Assembly: GCF_004332155.1 (NCBI RefSeq)
Contig: NZ_SJDV01000002.1
Location: 138,193 to 202,192, forward strand
Direction: 5' to 3'
Origin: Gramella sp. KN1008
GTDB taxonomy: Bacteria > Bacteroidota > Bacteroidia > Flavobacteriales > Flavobacteriaceae
DNA length: 64,000 nt
In this document: piece after piece, positions 25,083 to 33,442 of the stretch
Layout: each line of letters opens with the position of its first letter
Position numbering within the stretch: the stretch's first letter is position 1
The notes under the pieces: generated by a model
What the model saw: the letters and a program-made list of their open reading frames with translations, nothing else
Told to the model about the DNA's origin: nothing
Database searches by the model: none
Translations under genes and position numbers: made by a program

Positions 25083-25735
25083 ATTCGGGCTTTTAACCAT
25101 TCCCTGAATTCAAAGAAGTTCTGTGGAGCAACTCCGTGACCTACAGGAAATTCGGAATATGAATTCTCAATGCCCAATTTGTCAAGAAAAGGTTTGGTTT
25201 TTCGAGCCCATTCTACTGGTATTACCTGGTCTGCGGAACCATGGGAGCAATAGAATTTAAGTCGGGAAAAATCATTAGATTCATATCCGTTACTTAGAAT
25301 TCCCTGATTCACATAGCCACTTAAAGCCACTACATTCTTTATCTTTTCCGGAAAGGAGAGGGCTACCGCATAACTTAAAATACTACCCTGGCTAAAACCC
25401 AGTAAATTGATATTATCAGGATCTACCGGATAATTTTCAATGATCTCATCTATAAAATCCCTGATCGTATCGCGAGAGGTGATGGCCTGTGCATCATCAC
25501 TAAACTTTCCGTCGTTGTTATCCCAATGTATGGCATACCATGCATTACCAAAAGGCTGCATGGAATATGGAGCTTTAGCAGAGATAATAAAAAGCTCTTC
25601 CGGCAGTTCTTCAGCAAAAGAGAAAAGGTCGTTCTCATCGCTACCATAACCATGAAGCATGATGAGGACCGGGGCTTTTTCAGATTCGTTTTTTGGTTTT
25701 CTAACTAAGTGTTGTAGTGAAAATTCTTTGTTCAT
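25079..25735 (-). CDS. Phospholipase/carboxylesterase family hydrolase
   Basis: An alpha/beta hydrolase of 218 residues with the oxyanion region IMLHGYGSDENDLFSFAEE, nucleophile Ser115 in LLGFSQGS, Asp169 in CSHGSADQVIPV and His200 in FPVGHGVAP. The size and motifs fit the YpfH/acyl-protein thioesterase-like branch. It has no signal peptide, so it is cytosolic. The start codon overlaps the stop of the upstream membrane-protein gene (TAATG). Confidence 0.92.
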   Translation of the reverse strand: MNKEFSLQHLVRKPKNESEKAPVLIMLHGYGSDENDLFSFAEELPEELFIISAKAPYSMQPFGNAWYAIHWDNNDGKFSDDAQAITSRDTIRDFIDEIIENYPVDPDNINLLGFSQGSILSYAVALSFPEKIKNVVALSGYVNQGILSNGYESNDFSRLKFYCSHGSADQVIPVEWARKTKPFLDKLGIENSYSEFPVGHGVAPQNFFEFREWLKARI

Positions 25736-26058
25736 TATGAAATCGTACTAAACCATTTTTGAAAGAGAGGGCCAAGAAAAGGAACCTCCTTTGCTTCTCC
25801 CTGTATCGCCATCACCAGTCCGTATCCCCATAGAACTATGAAGAATACGTAAAAAGCGCCTACTATGAAACCTTCATCGAAAAGGCCCATTAAAGCACCA
25901 ATCAAATAAAATGTGATGTGAATTCCAAATGCCTGTCTTATATGAAAACTGGCAAAGGGATCTTTGGTGTCCATATTCATGAAATATGAAATAATAGTGC
26001 CTATTATCGTAAGATAGGCGACAATCGCGGTTGTTTTTGCCTGTCCTGAAGGATTCAT
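25735..26058 (-). CDS. Small membrane protein, DUF4870/Tic20-like
   Basis: The 107-residue protein has about three TMs. It begins SGQAKTTAIVAYLTIIGTIISYFMN and has DPFASFHIRQAFGIHI, the pattern of DUF4870-type proteins. It lies between the pyrC-like gene (11 bases upstream) and the esterase (overlap), in a run of four same-strand genes. Function unknown. Confidence 0.85.
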   Translation of the reverse strand: MNPSGQAKTTAIVAYLTIIGTIISYFMNMDTKDPFASFHIRQAFGIHITFYLIGALMGLFDEGFIVGAFYVFFIVLWGYGLVMAIQGEAKEVPFLGPLFQKWFSTIS

Positions 26059-26069
26059 GATATAAAATA

Positions 26070-27320
26070 TTAATTGCTAATGAAGCCTTTTTCTGTAAGG
26101 ACTCCAAAAGCTTTTCCGTTTAACTCCTTATTTAAAAATATACTGTTTTTAGAAGAGGAAAGAATATCCTCTTTAGAAAAGAGGAAGCTTTCGCCAGGAA
26201 TAAACAAACTAAGGTCGGCGGGTTCACCTTCTTTTATTTCAAACTCTTCAATTCCAAAACGATTTTTTCCCCGAGTTAAATAACTAATTGCCTGGGTTGG
26301 ATCAAAAATTGTGCATAGTGCTCCAAAGGCCGATTCCAGACCAATAGTGCCATATAAGGCATTATCGAACTCTACTTTTTTATGTTCAACATCAATAGGG
26401 TTATGGTCACTGGTAACCATATCTATCGTGCCATCTTTCAGACCTTTGATAAGGGCCCTGGAATCCTGTTTTGTTCTTAACGGAGGCAATACTTTTGATC
26501 TGGTATCAAACTCCTGTAATTCATCATCATGAAGTATGAGGTTGTGGATCGCGACACTGCAGCTTACATCGAGTCCTTTTTTCTTGGCCTCTTTAATTAG
26601 TTGTACCGATTTTGCGGTTGAAATGGTGGGGATATGTAGCTTGCCACCTGTATACTCAAGTATATACAGATCTCTCGCTACCTGTAGTTCTTCGGCTAGA
26701 TTAGGAATGCCTTTAAGTCCCAGCAAAGTGCTGTTCACATTTTCATTTACGATCCCTGAACCGGCAATTTTTTCCTCCTGCGGGAAACTCTGGATAAGAG
26801 CGTCAAAGTTCTGCGCATATTGAAGTGCGATCTTCAGGAGGTTGGGGTTGTGCATAGGTAACTTGTAATCTCCAAAACTTACAGCCCCGGCAATCTTCAT
26901 ATCGAGTAATTCAGCAAGGTCTATTCCTTCACTTTTTACTGTTAGAGCACCAACAGGGTAGAGGTGAACCGGGTGCGAAGCAGCTTTGCTCTTTACCGCA
27001 GCAATACTTCCGCTATGATCCAGAACGGGATGGGTATAGGGGTTAAGAGCAACAGAAGAGAAACCAGATTTTCCGGCGGTATCAAGACCATTCGAGATAG
27101 TTTCCCTGTCTTCATAACCAGGTTCTCCAAAACTTACACTACTGTCAAACCAACCCCTGGATACATGCAGGTTCTTAAGCTGTATTTCCTTATCTGATTT
27201 TGAATCAAGGTTTTTACCTATTTTCCTAATTATTCCATTTTCAATGAAAATATCAAGTTTTTTGTTATGATATGAAGAGTTTTCATCCAGGATGGTGACC
27301 GATTTTAAAAGTAGCTTCAT
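26070..27320 (-). CDS. Dihydroorotase homologue lacking the HxH metal site
   Basis: An amidohydrolase-superfamily protein of 416 residues, from the ATG at 27320 that overlaps the stop of the upstream gene (ATGA). The family hallmark GxxDxHVHLREPG is here GWFDSSVSFGEPG (56-68): both His are Ser (61 and 63) and the substrate Arg is Gly65. Also LHIPTISTA replaces the usual HVSTA region, while TSDHNP is kept. This points to a pseudo-dihydroorotase, as known for structural subunits of some aspartate transcarbamoylases. The activity is therefore doubtful. Confidence 0.88.
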   Translation of the reverse strand: MKLLLKSVTILDENSSYHNKKLDIFIENGIIRKIGKNLDSKSDKEIQLKNLHVSRGWFDSSVSFGEPGYEDRETISNGLDTAGKSGFSSVALNPYTHPVLDHSGSIAAVKSKAASHPVHLYPVGALTVKSEGIDLAELLDMKIAGAVSFGDYKLPMHNPNLLKIALQYAQNFDALIQSFPQEEKIAGSGIVNENVNSTLLGLKGIPNLAEELQVARDLYILEYTGGKLHIPTISTAKSVQLIKEAKKKGLDVSCSVAIHNLILHDDELQEFDTRSKVLPPLRTKQDSRALIKGLKDGTIDMVTSDHNPIDVEHKKVEFDNALYGTIGLESAFGALCTIFDPTQAISYLTRGKNRFGIEEFEIKEGEPADLSLFIPGESFLFSKEDILSSSKNSIFLNKELNGKAFGVLTEKGFISN

Positions 27321-29236
27321 TTGAGGAATTTTATAAGTAGCATTTCTATAGCTAAAAAGATCAAAGCAAAAATAACAAACCATTTCCAAAGCACATTGAT
27401 TTGGGAGGCTGCATTTGCTTCAGAAAAATAATCTGATACCGATTCATACATTTTTACGCCATTTTTCTCTGAAATCTCCATGAAATTGAGATCACTTTCC
27501 TGCCTTCCGTAATTAAAACTTAAATTCCCTATAACCGAATTCGCATTTGTGATCTGATAGTTGCCGGCTTCCAATGGCAGACTAGAGGTATTTATTTGCA
27601 CCTTGTTACTGTAATTCTGTTGTTGGGGTATAAGGTCTGTTTCCTGGTTTTGGAGATGTAGTACCTGATCCTTTCCAACTTCTACCGGGATATCTATCCT
27701 ATTTTCCTGGTCTGTTTGATAGTAAAGCTGGTTCCTCTTTAATGATTGCAGCCCTATCTGGTAGAGCACAGGAACTATGAGAGGTGAATTCTTGAAATTT
27801 GAATTAACATCATTCAGGGAGGCTGTAAAGAGGTAAGCAGAGCCTGACTGAGCAAGAAAAGGCTGATAGTCCTCATACCTCAAAATAGCTCTTGCTGATT
27901 CCAGGTTATAGGAAGTCATTACCTTGGGATACTCAAAATTTTCTGTTCTGTCTTCAAAGACTTCTTCCAGAAGTGGATGATCATATTCGATACGAGTAAT
28001 TAATCGGGGTGAATCAATCTTTCCGGATAAGCTGGGGAATCCCAAATTTATAAGCAAAGGATTATAATCCCGTGATTCTTCTGGCGGAATTAGCAGGATT
28101 GTGGCACCGTTTTTCTGTGTATTTGTCAGGTTGCTAATGAGGGTATTTGATAGCTGCGAAATTTCATTCAAAACTATCAGGTTGGCCGAATTAAGCTGAT
28201 TGAAATCAATCTGGGAAGAAGGATACAGGATCGTTTCAAATTCGGGCTTCGAATAGATTTTGGTTAGGAATTCATCTTCTCCATTTGAAATAATAACGAC
28301 TTTAACCGGCTGACCGCTCGAAATATTGAAATAAAGGTTGTTATCATAACCCAGACCGGAATCTTCAATTTCTATCCTTCCGTCATCAATTGGATCATTT
28401 TGCAGGCGAAAACTGATTTCTGCTTCGTTATTCTCTCCAAACTCTATAGTATTTCTGCCAAGTAGCTGTTCACCATCAAAAATCGAAACGGCAACCGGTG
28501 GTCCACCGGGATTTTTTGAGCTTAAACTAATGTTCAAAGAGAGATTTTCCGGATTCGAATTGCTTATGAAAGCGGAATCAAGACTAATATTGCTTATTTC
28601 GTCAGTTCTCTGGTTTATAAAATGATAATTAATCCCGTTATTTTCAATTTCATCAGGAATATTCAGAGAATTGGGAAAGTCTGAGATCAGGACAAATTCC
28701 TTTTCGGTTCCGGGATTATCCTTAAAATAATTTTCGGCTTTCAACTGAATTTCCCTAAAATCTGTTTTTTTTCCGGTAAAATCCAGCTCTTGTAATTCGG
28801 CCCGAAGTTCAGATTCAGAACGTTTATAATATTCGGCATCATTAGTAAAAAGAAAATAATCATCCCTCTCATCAATATTTTCAAGCAGTCCATTTACTGC
28901 ATTCTGAAAAATAGAAGACTGCCCCTTTTTCGCCTGCATGCTGAAAGAATTATCGAGATAAATAAGGGTTTTGGTATCCTCCAGAGCTTTATCGCTTGCC
29001 GGGATGAAGGGTTGGGCAAAGGCTAAAATAAGGCAGGTTAATAAAAGGAGTCGGGTGATGAGGATAAGGAACTTCTTAAGTCTGGAACTTTTACGGGTTT
29101 CCTGGATGACCTTTTTCAGGAATTTTACGTTTGTAAAATCTTCTTTTTGGAATCTTCGTAACCGAAATAGGTGAACTATCAGCGGAATTATGAGCAGAAA
29201 CAGGGCGTAAAGTAATTCCGGATGTTGAAAATGCAT
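27317..29236 (-). CDS. BatA-domain and VWA-like membrane protein
   Basis: The 639-residue protein opens with an aerotolerance BatA N-terminal domain (HFQHPELLYALFLLIIPLIVH, two TMs by about residue 75). A von Willebrand-type domain follows with MIDAS-like DNSFSM (about 96-101), then a long periplasmic region and a C-terminal TM (about 615-637). Family members occur in Bacteroidota envelope operons; the role is not established. It is first of four overlapping or close genes running to the esterase. Confidence 0.88.
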   Translation of the reverse strand: MHFQHPELLYALFLLIIPLIVHLFRLRRFQKEDFTNVKFLKKVIQETRKSSRLKKFLILITRLLLLTCLILAFAQPFIPASDKALEDTKTLIYLDNSFSMQAKKGQSSIFQNAVNGLLENIDERDDYFLFTNDAEYYKRSESELRAELQELDFTGKKTDFREIQLKAENYFKDNPGTEKEFVLISDFPNSLNIPDEIENNGINYHFINQRTDEISNISLDSAFISNSNPENLSLNISLSSKNPGGPPVAVSIFDGEQLLGRNTIEFGENNEAEISFRLQNDPIDDGRIEIEDSGLGYDNNLYFNISSGQPVKVVIISNGEDEFLTKIYSKPEFETILYPSSQIDFNQLNSANLIVLNEISQLSNTLISNLTNTQKNGATILLIPPEESRDYNPLLINLGFPSLSGKIDSPRLITRIEYDHPLLEEVFEDRTENFEYPKVMTSYNLESARAILRYEDYQPFLAQSGSAYLFTASLNDVNSNFKNSPLIVPVLYQIGLQSLKRNQLYYQTDQENRIDIPVEVGKDQVLHLQNQETDLIPQQQNYSNKVQINTSSLPLEAGNYQITNANSVIGNLSFNYGRQESDLNFMEISEKNGVKMYESVSDYFSEANAASQINVLWKWFVIFALIFLAIEMLLIKFLK

Positions 29237-29255
29237 ATTCGGAAAAAGGTTTTCT

Positions 29256-29263
29256 CAAATATA
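29256..29263 (-). promoter_or_regulatory. -7 element of the BatA-pyrC-like operon
   Basis: On the minus strand TATATTTG is an exact TAnnTTTG match, about 19 bases before the start codon. No good -33 box at the standard spacing. Confidence 0.5.
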
Positions 29264-29285
29264 GAAAATGAAATGCGATTGAACG

Positions 29286-30491
29286 CTAAATCCTCTTTAT
29301 TCGGAATTTAAAGTTGCTGCCTTCACCTGGTTCCGATTCAAGACTTATTTTTCCTCCCATGGATTCAATAAGTTTTTTAACGGTTGCAAGCCCAATACCA
29401 CTTCCTGTATTTCCTTCTCTGTCTGTGGTTTCAAGGGTAGTGAAAAGTTCAAAGATTTCTTCTCTTTTGTCCCTGGGAATTCCAGGACCATTGTCTTTAA
29501 CTTCGAAACAATAGAATTCTTCGTTCTTTGAGAAACTTATATCTACCTTCCTTATTTCCTTCTTATTGTATTTAAGGGCATTGCTAATAAGATTGAGAAA
29601 TACCTGGGTAAGGGCCGCCTTATTTACATTGTGAAGCATCACATCATCGGGATAGGTGATCTCTATATTATCCGAAACCTGATAAAGGTCCACGATGCCC
29701 TTCAATAGCTTATGAAGGTCTACATTGACATAATCCTTATCCATCACATGATCGCTTCTATAAAAGCTTAGTATGCCATCGATATAGTTCCTCAGGGAAT
29801 ACGAAGATTCTACCAGAAATTCAAGATACTGTTCAGTATCAGAATCAAACTTACCTTTATTCTCATCCTTCAAGAGTTCACTTAATGAAATGATATTAGC
29901 CAGAGGGGATTTAAGGTCGTGGGAAACAAGACTGGCAAAGCGTTCCAGTTCCTTATATTTTTGTTTTAGTTGACGCTGAACATCATAAAGCTTGTTCTTC
30001 TGTTTCCTGAATTCGAAGAGGTTCATCGTCTGGCTTGCCAGTGCTTCTAAAGCCTGTACCTGTTGTTCTGTGAGTTGTCTTTCTTTAGTGTCAAAAATAC
30101 AGAAGGTGGCGATAGCATGGCCCTGCGGATTATAAAGGGGAATTCCGGCATAGAACTCCAGTTCCTTGCCATATACTTCAGCCGACTTTACAAATAGTTC
30201 AGGATAATCAGATTTATTCACCATTACTATAGGTTCGTCCTGGTGAATTATCTTATCGCATATGGAGTTGGAACGCTCCATATCAGAGAGTGTGGATCCG
30301 TGTATTGATTTGGTCCAGATGCGATGCTTGTCTATAATACCAATTTGTGCAATAGGAACATCACATACCACCGTAGCCAGAAAAGTAAGATTGTCATAAT
30401 CCTGATCTGGCCCGGAATTCAGAATATTATATTCCTTCAAAGCAGCTAACCTTAGCTTTTCATTGAAGGGAATCAATTTATGTTGCATCAC
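29286..30491 (-). CDS. GAF-domain sensor histidine kinase (A)
   Basis: A soluble two-component kinase of 401 residues. A GAF domain (about 25-160) is followed by a short coiled coil, a HisKA domain with His191 in SLVSHDLKSPLANI, and an HATPase with N box NLISNALKYNKKE, G1 DNGPGIPR and G2 GSGIGLATVKKL. No TM or receiver domain is present, and no response regulator gene lies nearby, so its partner is unknown. It resembles the next gene in domain order and sequence. The adjacent second Met is an equally possible start. Confidence 0.92.
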   Translation of the reverse strand: MMQHKLIPFNEKLRLAALKEYNILNSGPDQDYDNLTFLATVVCDVPIAQIGIIDKHRIWTKSIHGSTLSDMERSNSICDKIIHQDEPIVMVNKSDYPELFVKSAEVYGKELEFYAGIPLYNPQGHAIATFCIFDTKERQLTEQQVQALEALASQTMNLFEFRKQKNKLYDVQRQLKQKYKELERFASLVSHDLKSPLANIISLSELLKDENKGKFDSDTEQYLEFLVESSYSLRNYIDGILSFYRSDHVMDKDYVNVDLHKLLKGIVDLYQVSDNIEITYPDDVMLHNVNKAALTQVFLNLISNALKYNKKEIRKVDISFSKNEEFYCFEVKDNGPGIPRDKREEIFELFTTLETTDREGNTGSGIGLATVKKLIESMGGKISLESEPGEGSNFKFRIKRI

Positions 30492-30551
30492 CCCAAATAG
30501 AAAGTTGATTACAAGTTATTTAAATTTCAGCAAAAAATTGATAAAAAAATC

Positions 30552-31772
30552 CTAATCTACCTGTTGGGAACGCCTCATACTGAATTCAAAATGGGTTCCC
30601 TTATCCTTTTCAGAGGTAAGGCGAATATTGCCGCCAAGGCTTCCCACAAGTTTTTTTACCGTTGAAAGTCCTATTCCATGTCCCTTTTTACCCTGCCTAT
30701 CCTTATCGGCTACGGTTGTAAAAAGGTCAAAAATATGGGTATGTCTTTCTTTGGGGATCCCTATTCCGTTATCGCTTATACTGAAGTTATAAAATTCACG
30801 GTTTTCGGTACAGTCAATTTCAATTATAATCTTATCGCTACTGTTATATTTAATACTATTGCTAATGAGATTCATAAAGATCTGTCCTAATGCTGCACTG
30901 TTACCAAAGATCTTCAAATTGTTATCGGGAAGATTTATCTCACAGTTTTGGTCAATCTGAAGAAGATCTATTATGTCTTCAAGAAGGTCGTTCAGGAAAA
31001 ATTCCTGGTTCAGATCCGCCTCCAGATTACTACTGGAGTAATAATCCAGCAGGCCATTAATGTACTCGCTCAAGGTTAACCCGGAATGTTTCAGATAATT
31101 AAGGTAGTTAATACCTTCCTCATCCATTCTGGAAGAATATTTGGCTTTAAGTATATCTGCCGTTAAGATCATATTCGCCAGTGGCATTTTTAGATCATGA
31201 GAAACGGTACTGGCAAATTCACGAAGGATACGGTTCGTCTCATCCAGGTCATTCTTTAGTTTTTCAAGAGCCTGATTCTTTTTTCTGTATTCGAACAATA
31301 GTTCCACCTGCTTTGCTAAAGCCTTAAGCGATGATTTTTGACTTTCACTGAGGCAGTTTTCCTTCGAGTCGAGAACACATAGAGTCCCCATAGGCAGGCC
31401 CTGTTCATCCAGAATAGGAACGCCGGCATAAAACCTGATTCCATCCTCCTCGGGAATCACAAAAGGATTGTCTTTGAATCGAATATCTTCTCTGGCATTC
31501 TGTATTTCAAACAGTTCGGTAGGCTCCAGGATAGCATGGCCACAAAAAGAAATTTCACGGTCGGTTTCGGGAATATCAGTACCCAGTTTGGATTTAAACC
31601 AGTTTTTATCAGAACCAACTATGGAGATCAGTGCCATGGGGGTGCCACATATTTCGCTTGCCAGCCTGGTAATGCTGTCGTAGGTTTCTTCAGCGAAAGA
31701 GTCAATGATATCAAGTTTTTGGACAGACTCGAATCTCTTTTCCTCGTTAGTTGGGACGGCTGGGCTGATCAA
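30552..31772 (-). CDS. GAF-domain sensor histidine kinase (B)
   Basis: A paralogue of kinase A: 406 residues with GAF (about 20-160; ISFCGHAILEP is typical), HisKA His192 in STVSHDLKMPLANM, N box NLISNSIKYNSSD, G1 DNGIGIPKE and G2 GHGIGLSTVKKL. The gap to kinase A is 60 bases on the same strand, so tandem duplication is likely. Both lack receivers and membrane segments, so they probably sense a cytosolic small molecule or redox state. Confidence 0.92.
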   Translation of the reverse strand: MISPAVPTNEEKRFESVQKLDIIDSFAEETYDSITRLASEICGTPMALISIVGSDKNWFKSKLGTDIPETDREISFCGHAILEPTELFEIQNAREDIRFKDNPFVIPEEDGIRFYAGVPILDEQGLPMGTLCVLDSKENCLSESQKSSLKALAKQVELLFEYRKKNQALEKLKNDLDETNRILREFASTVSHDLKMPLANMILTADILKAKYSSRMDEEGINYLNYLKHSGLTLSEYINGLLDYYSSSNLEADLNQEFFLNDLLEDIIDLLQIDQNCEINLPDNNLKIFGNSAALGQIFMNLISNSIKYNSSDKIIIEIDCTENREFYNFSISDNGIGIPKERHTHIFDLFTTVADKDRQGKKGHGIGLSTVKKLVGSLGGNIRLTSEKDKGTHFEFSMRRSQQVD

Positions 31773-31829
31773 TAAAATTGAGTTTTATTAATTGTTAAAG
31801 AAAACTAAAAAAAATAAGAATCACAAGAA

Positions 31830-32603
31830 CTAGAACATACCTTTTTCAAAGACGCCAAGTCCAAAGAGGGCATAATCATACTTTACCGGATCTTCACTGT
31901 CCATTTTTCTGAGGTTCTTATCAAGCTCAGCAAGGGCTTTGGCATCGTTCATTTTTCTCTTGAGTAATCCTAATTTTCTGGCTATATTTCCGGAATGCAC
32001 ATCCAGGGGACAAGAAAGCAGGGCGGGAGAGAGGCTTTTCCAGATACCGAAATCAACATCTCCCTCTCTTCTTACCATCCATCTCAAATACATGTTGATC
32101 CTTTTAGCCGCAGAATTCTTTAAAGGGTCGCTTACATGTTTTTCGGTTCTTTTTTCATGAGGCAGTTCAAAGAATATAGATTTGAAATGATGTATGGCCG
32201 GCTGTAAGTTTTCCTGATTGGAATATTGCTGAAAGATTGCCTCAGGCCCTTCATATTTAATATAGATATTTTTCAAGGCTCTGATAAAATATTTTAGATC
32301 AGTAGCGTTAAATGTCCTGTGAACAAAACTATTGAGGTCTTCCAGATCTCTGTCATCATGATTGATTACAAAATCATACGGACTCATATCCATTAGTTTC
32401 ATTAGTCTTTCAGCATTTTTAAGAATGCTCTTCCTGTTTCCCCATGCAATGGTTGCTGTAAGAAAACCCGCGATCTCTATGTCTTCCTTTTTCTGAAATA
32501 GATGCGGGATCTTAACCGGATCAGATTCGATAAACTCAGGGGTGTTATATATTTCAACTTTTGTATCTAAGAATTCCTTTAGCTCTGCCTGGGAAAATTT
32601 CAT
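31830..32603 (-). CDS. TIGR02757/DUF2400 family protein
   Basis: The 257-residue protein matches the DUF2400 pattern: DPVKIPHLFQKKEDIEIAGFLTATIAWGNRKSILKNAERLM early on, and NMYLRWMVRREGDVDFGIWKSL then CPLDVHSGNIARKLGLLKRK late. The fold resembles HhH-type DNA glycosylases, and the late segment is where a catalytic Asp/Lys would lie in those enzymes; this is inference. Function not established. Monocistronic with its own -7 box. Confidence 0.87.
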   Translation of the reverse strand: MKFSQAELKEFLDTKVEIYNTPEFIESDPVKIPHLFQKKEDIEIAGFLTATIAWGNRKSILKNAERLMKLMDMSPYDFVINHDDRDLEDLNSFVHRTFNATDLKYFIRALKNIYIKYEGPEAIFQQYSNQENLQPAIHHFKSIFFELPHEKRTEKHVSDPLKNSAAKRINMYLRWMVRREGDVDFGIWKSLSPALLSCPLDVHSGNIARKLGLLKRKMNDAKALAELDKNLRKMDSEDPVKYDYALFGLGVFEKGMF

Positions 32604-32627
32604 TACTAAGTATCTATTTTAAAGATG

Positions 32628-32635
32628 CAAAGATA
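32628..32635 (-). promoter_or_regulatory. -7 element of the TIGR02757 gene
   Basis: TATCTTTG on the minus strand matches TAnnTTTG exactly, about 25 bases before the start codon. A TTG sits 22 bases further upstream. Confidence 0.55.
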
Positions 32636-32748
32636 GGCTTTCCTATAGAAGCATCTGCAACTTCTATATAGGGATATAATAGCGTATTCAATCCTTAATT
32701 TAGTTATATTTTGAGTATATTTAATTGACAATGAGATAGATTGGTGTT

Positions 32749-33441
32749 ATGAGATTAGGCTTTTCCATATTATGGATTCTTATTTATTTCTTAATACCTG
32801 TGTATGCCCAGCAAAATGAGGAAAGTAGGAATCATATGGTGGAGCGGCAGATAAAGGCTCGTGGTATAGAAGATAAGGCTGTACTATCTGCTATGCGAAA
32901 CGTGCAGCGTCACCAGCTTGTTCCTAAAGATCAGGTACGCAATGCGTACGAGGACCGGCCACTTCCCATAGGTCATGGGCAGACTATATCCCAGCCCTAT
33001 ATTGTGGCCTTTATGACCGAGGTAATACAGCCAGAACCGAATATGAAAATACTCGAAATTGGAACAGGCTCGGGTTACCAGGCAGCGGTACTCGCCGAGA
33101 TCGTAGACGAGGTCTATACCATCGAGATCGTAGAACCACTTGGAAAAACCGCAAGGAGAAATCTTAACAATCTTGGATATTCAAATATCACCTCTAAAAT
33201 AGCCGATGGTTTCTATGGTTGGGAGGAGCATGCTCCCTTTGATGCGATTATAGTTACCGCTGCTTCCGAATATATACCTCCTCCACTCATAGAGCAATTA
33301 AAGGACGGGGGCAGGATGGTGATCCCGGTTGGTGCTCCTTTTACTACCCAGCATTTGATGCTTGTGGAGAAAAGGAAAGGCGGAAAATGGAAAACCAGGA
33401 ACCTGCTTCCCGTACGTTTCGTTCCGTTTACCCGAAACTAA
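32749..33441 (+). CDS. pcm: Protein-L-isoaspartate O-methyltransferase with signal peptide
   Basis: It methylates isoaspartyl residues to start repair of aged proteins. The 230-residue protein has the PIMT core: MVERQIKARGIEDKAVLSAM, the substrate loop PIGHGQTISQPYIVAFM and SAM motif I LEIGTGSGYQAAVLAE. Residues 1-20 (MRLGFSILWILIYFLIPVYA) form a clear Sec signal peptide, placing the enzyme in the periplasm or envelope, where SAM is not expected. The membrane spermidine-synthase-like gene starts 1 base after its stop. Confidence 0.92.
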   Translation: MRLGFSILWILIYFLIPVYAQQNEESRNHMVERQIKARGIEDKAVLSAMRNVQRHQLVPKDQVRNAYEDRPLPIGHGQTISQPYIVAFMTEVIQPEPNMKILEIGTGSGYQAAVLAEIVDEVYTIEIVEPLGKTARRNLNNLGYSNITSKIADGFYGWEEHAPFDAIIVTAASEYIPPPLIEQLKDGGRMVIPVGAPFTTQHLMLVEKRKGGKWKTRNLLPVRFVPFTRN

Positions 33442-33442
33442 A

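Noticed and set aside
27321..27389. N-terminal extension of the dihydroorotase homologue
   Set aside because: It overlaps the BatA-like gene; the ATGA overlap at 27320 and the MKLLLKS start are typical.
33362..33442. Longer N-terminus for the spermidine-synthase-like protein
   Set aside because: It lies inside pcm in another frame; the ATG at 33443 comes 1 base after the pcm stop.
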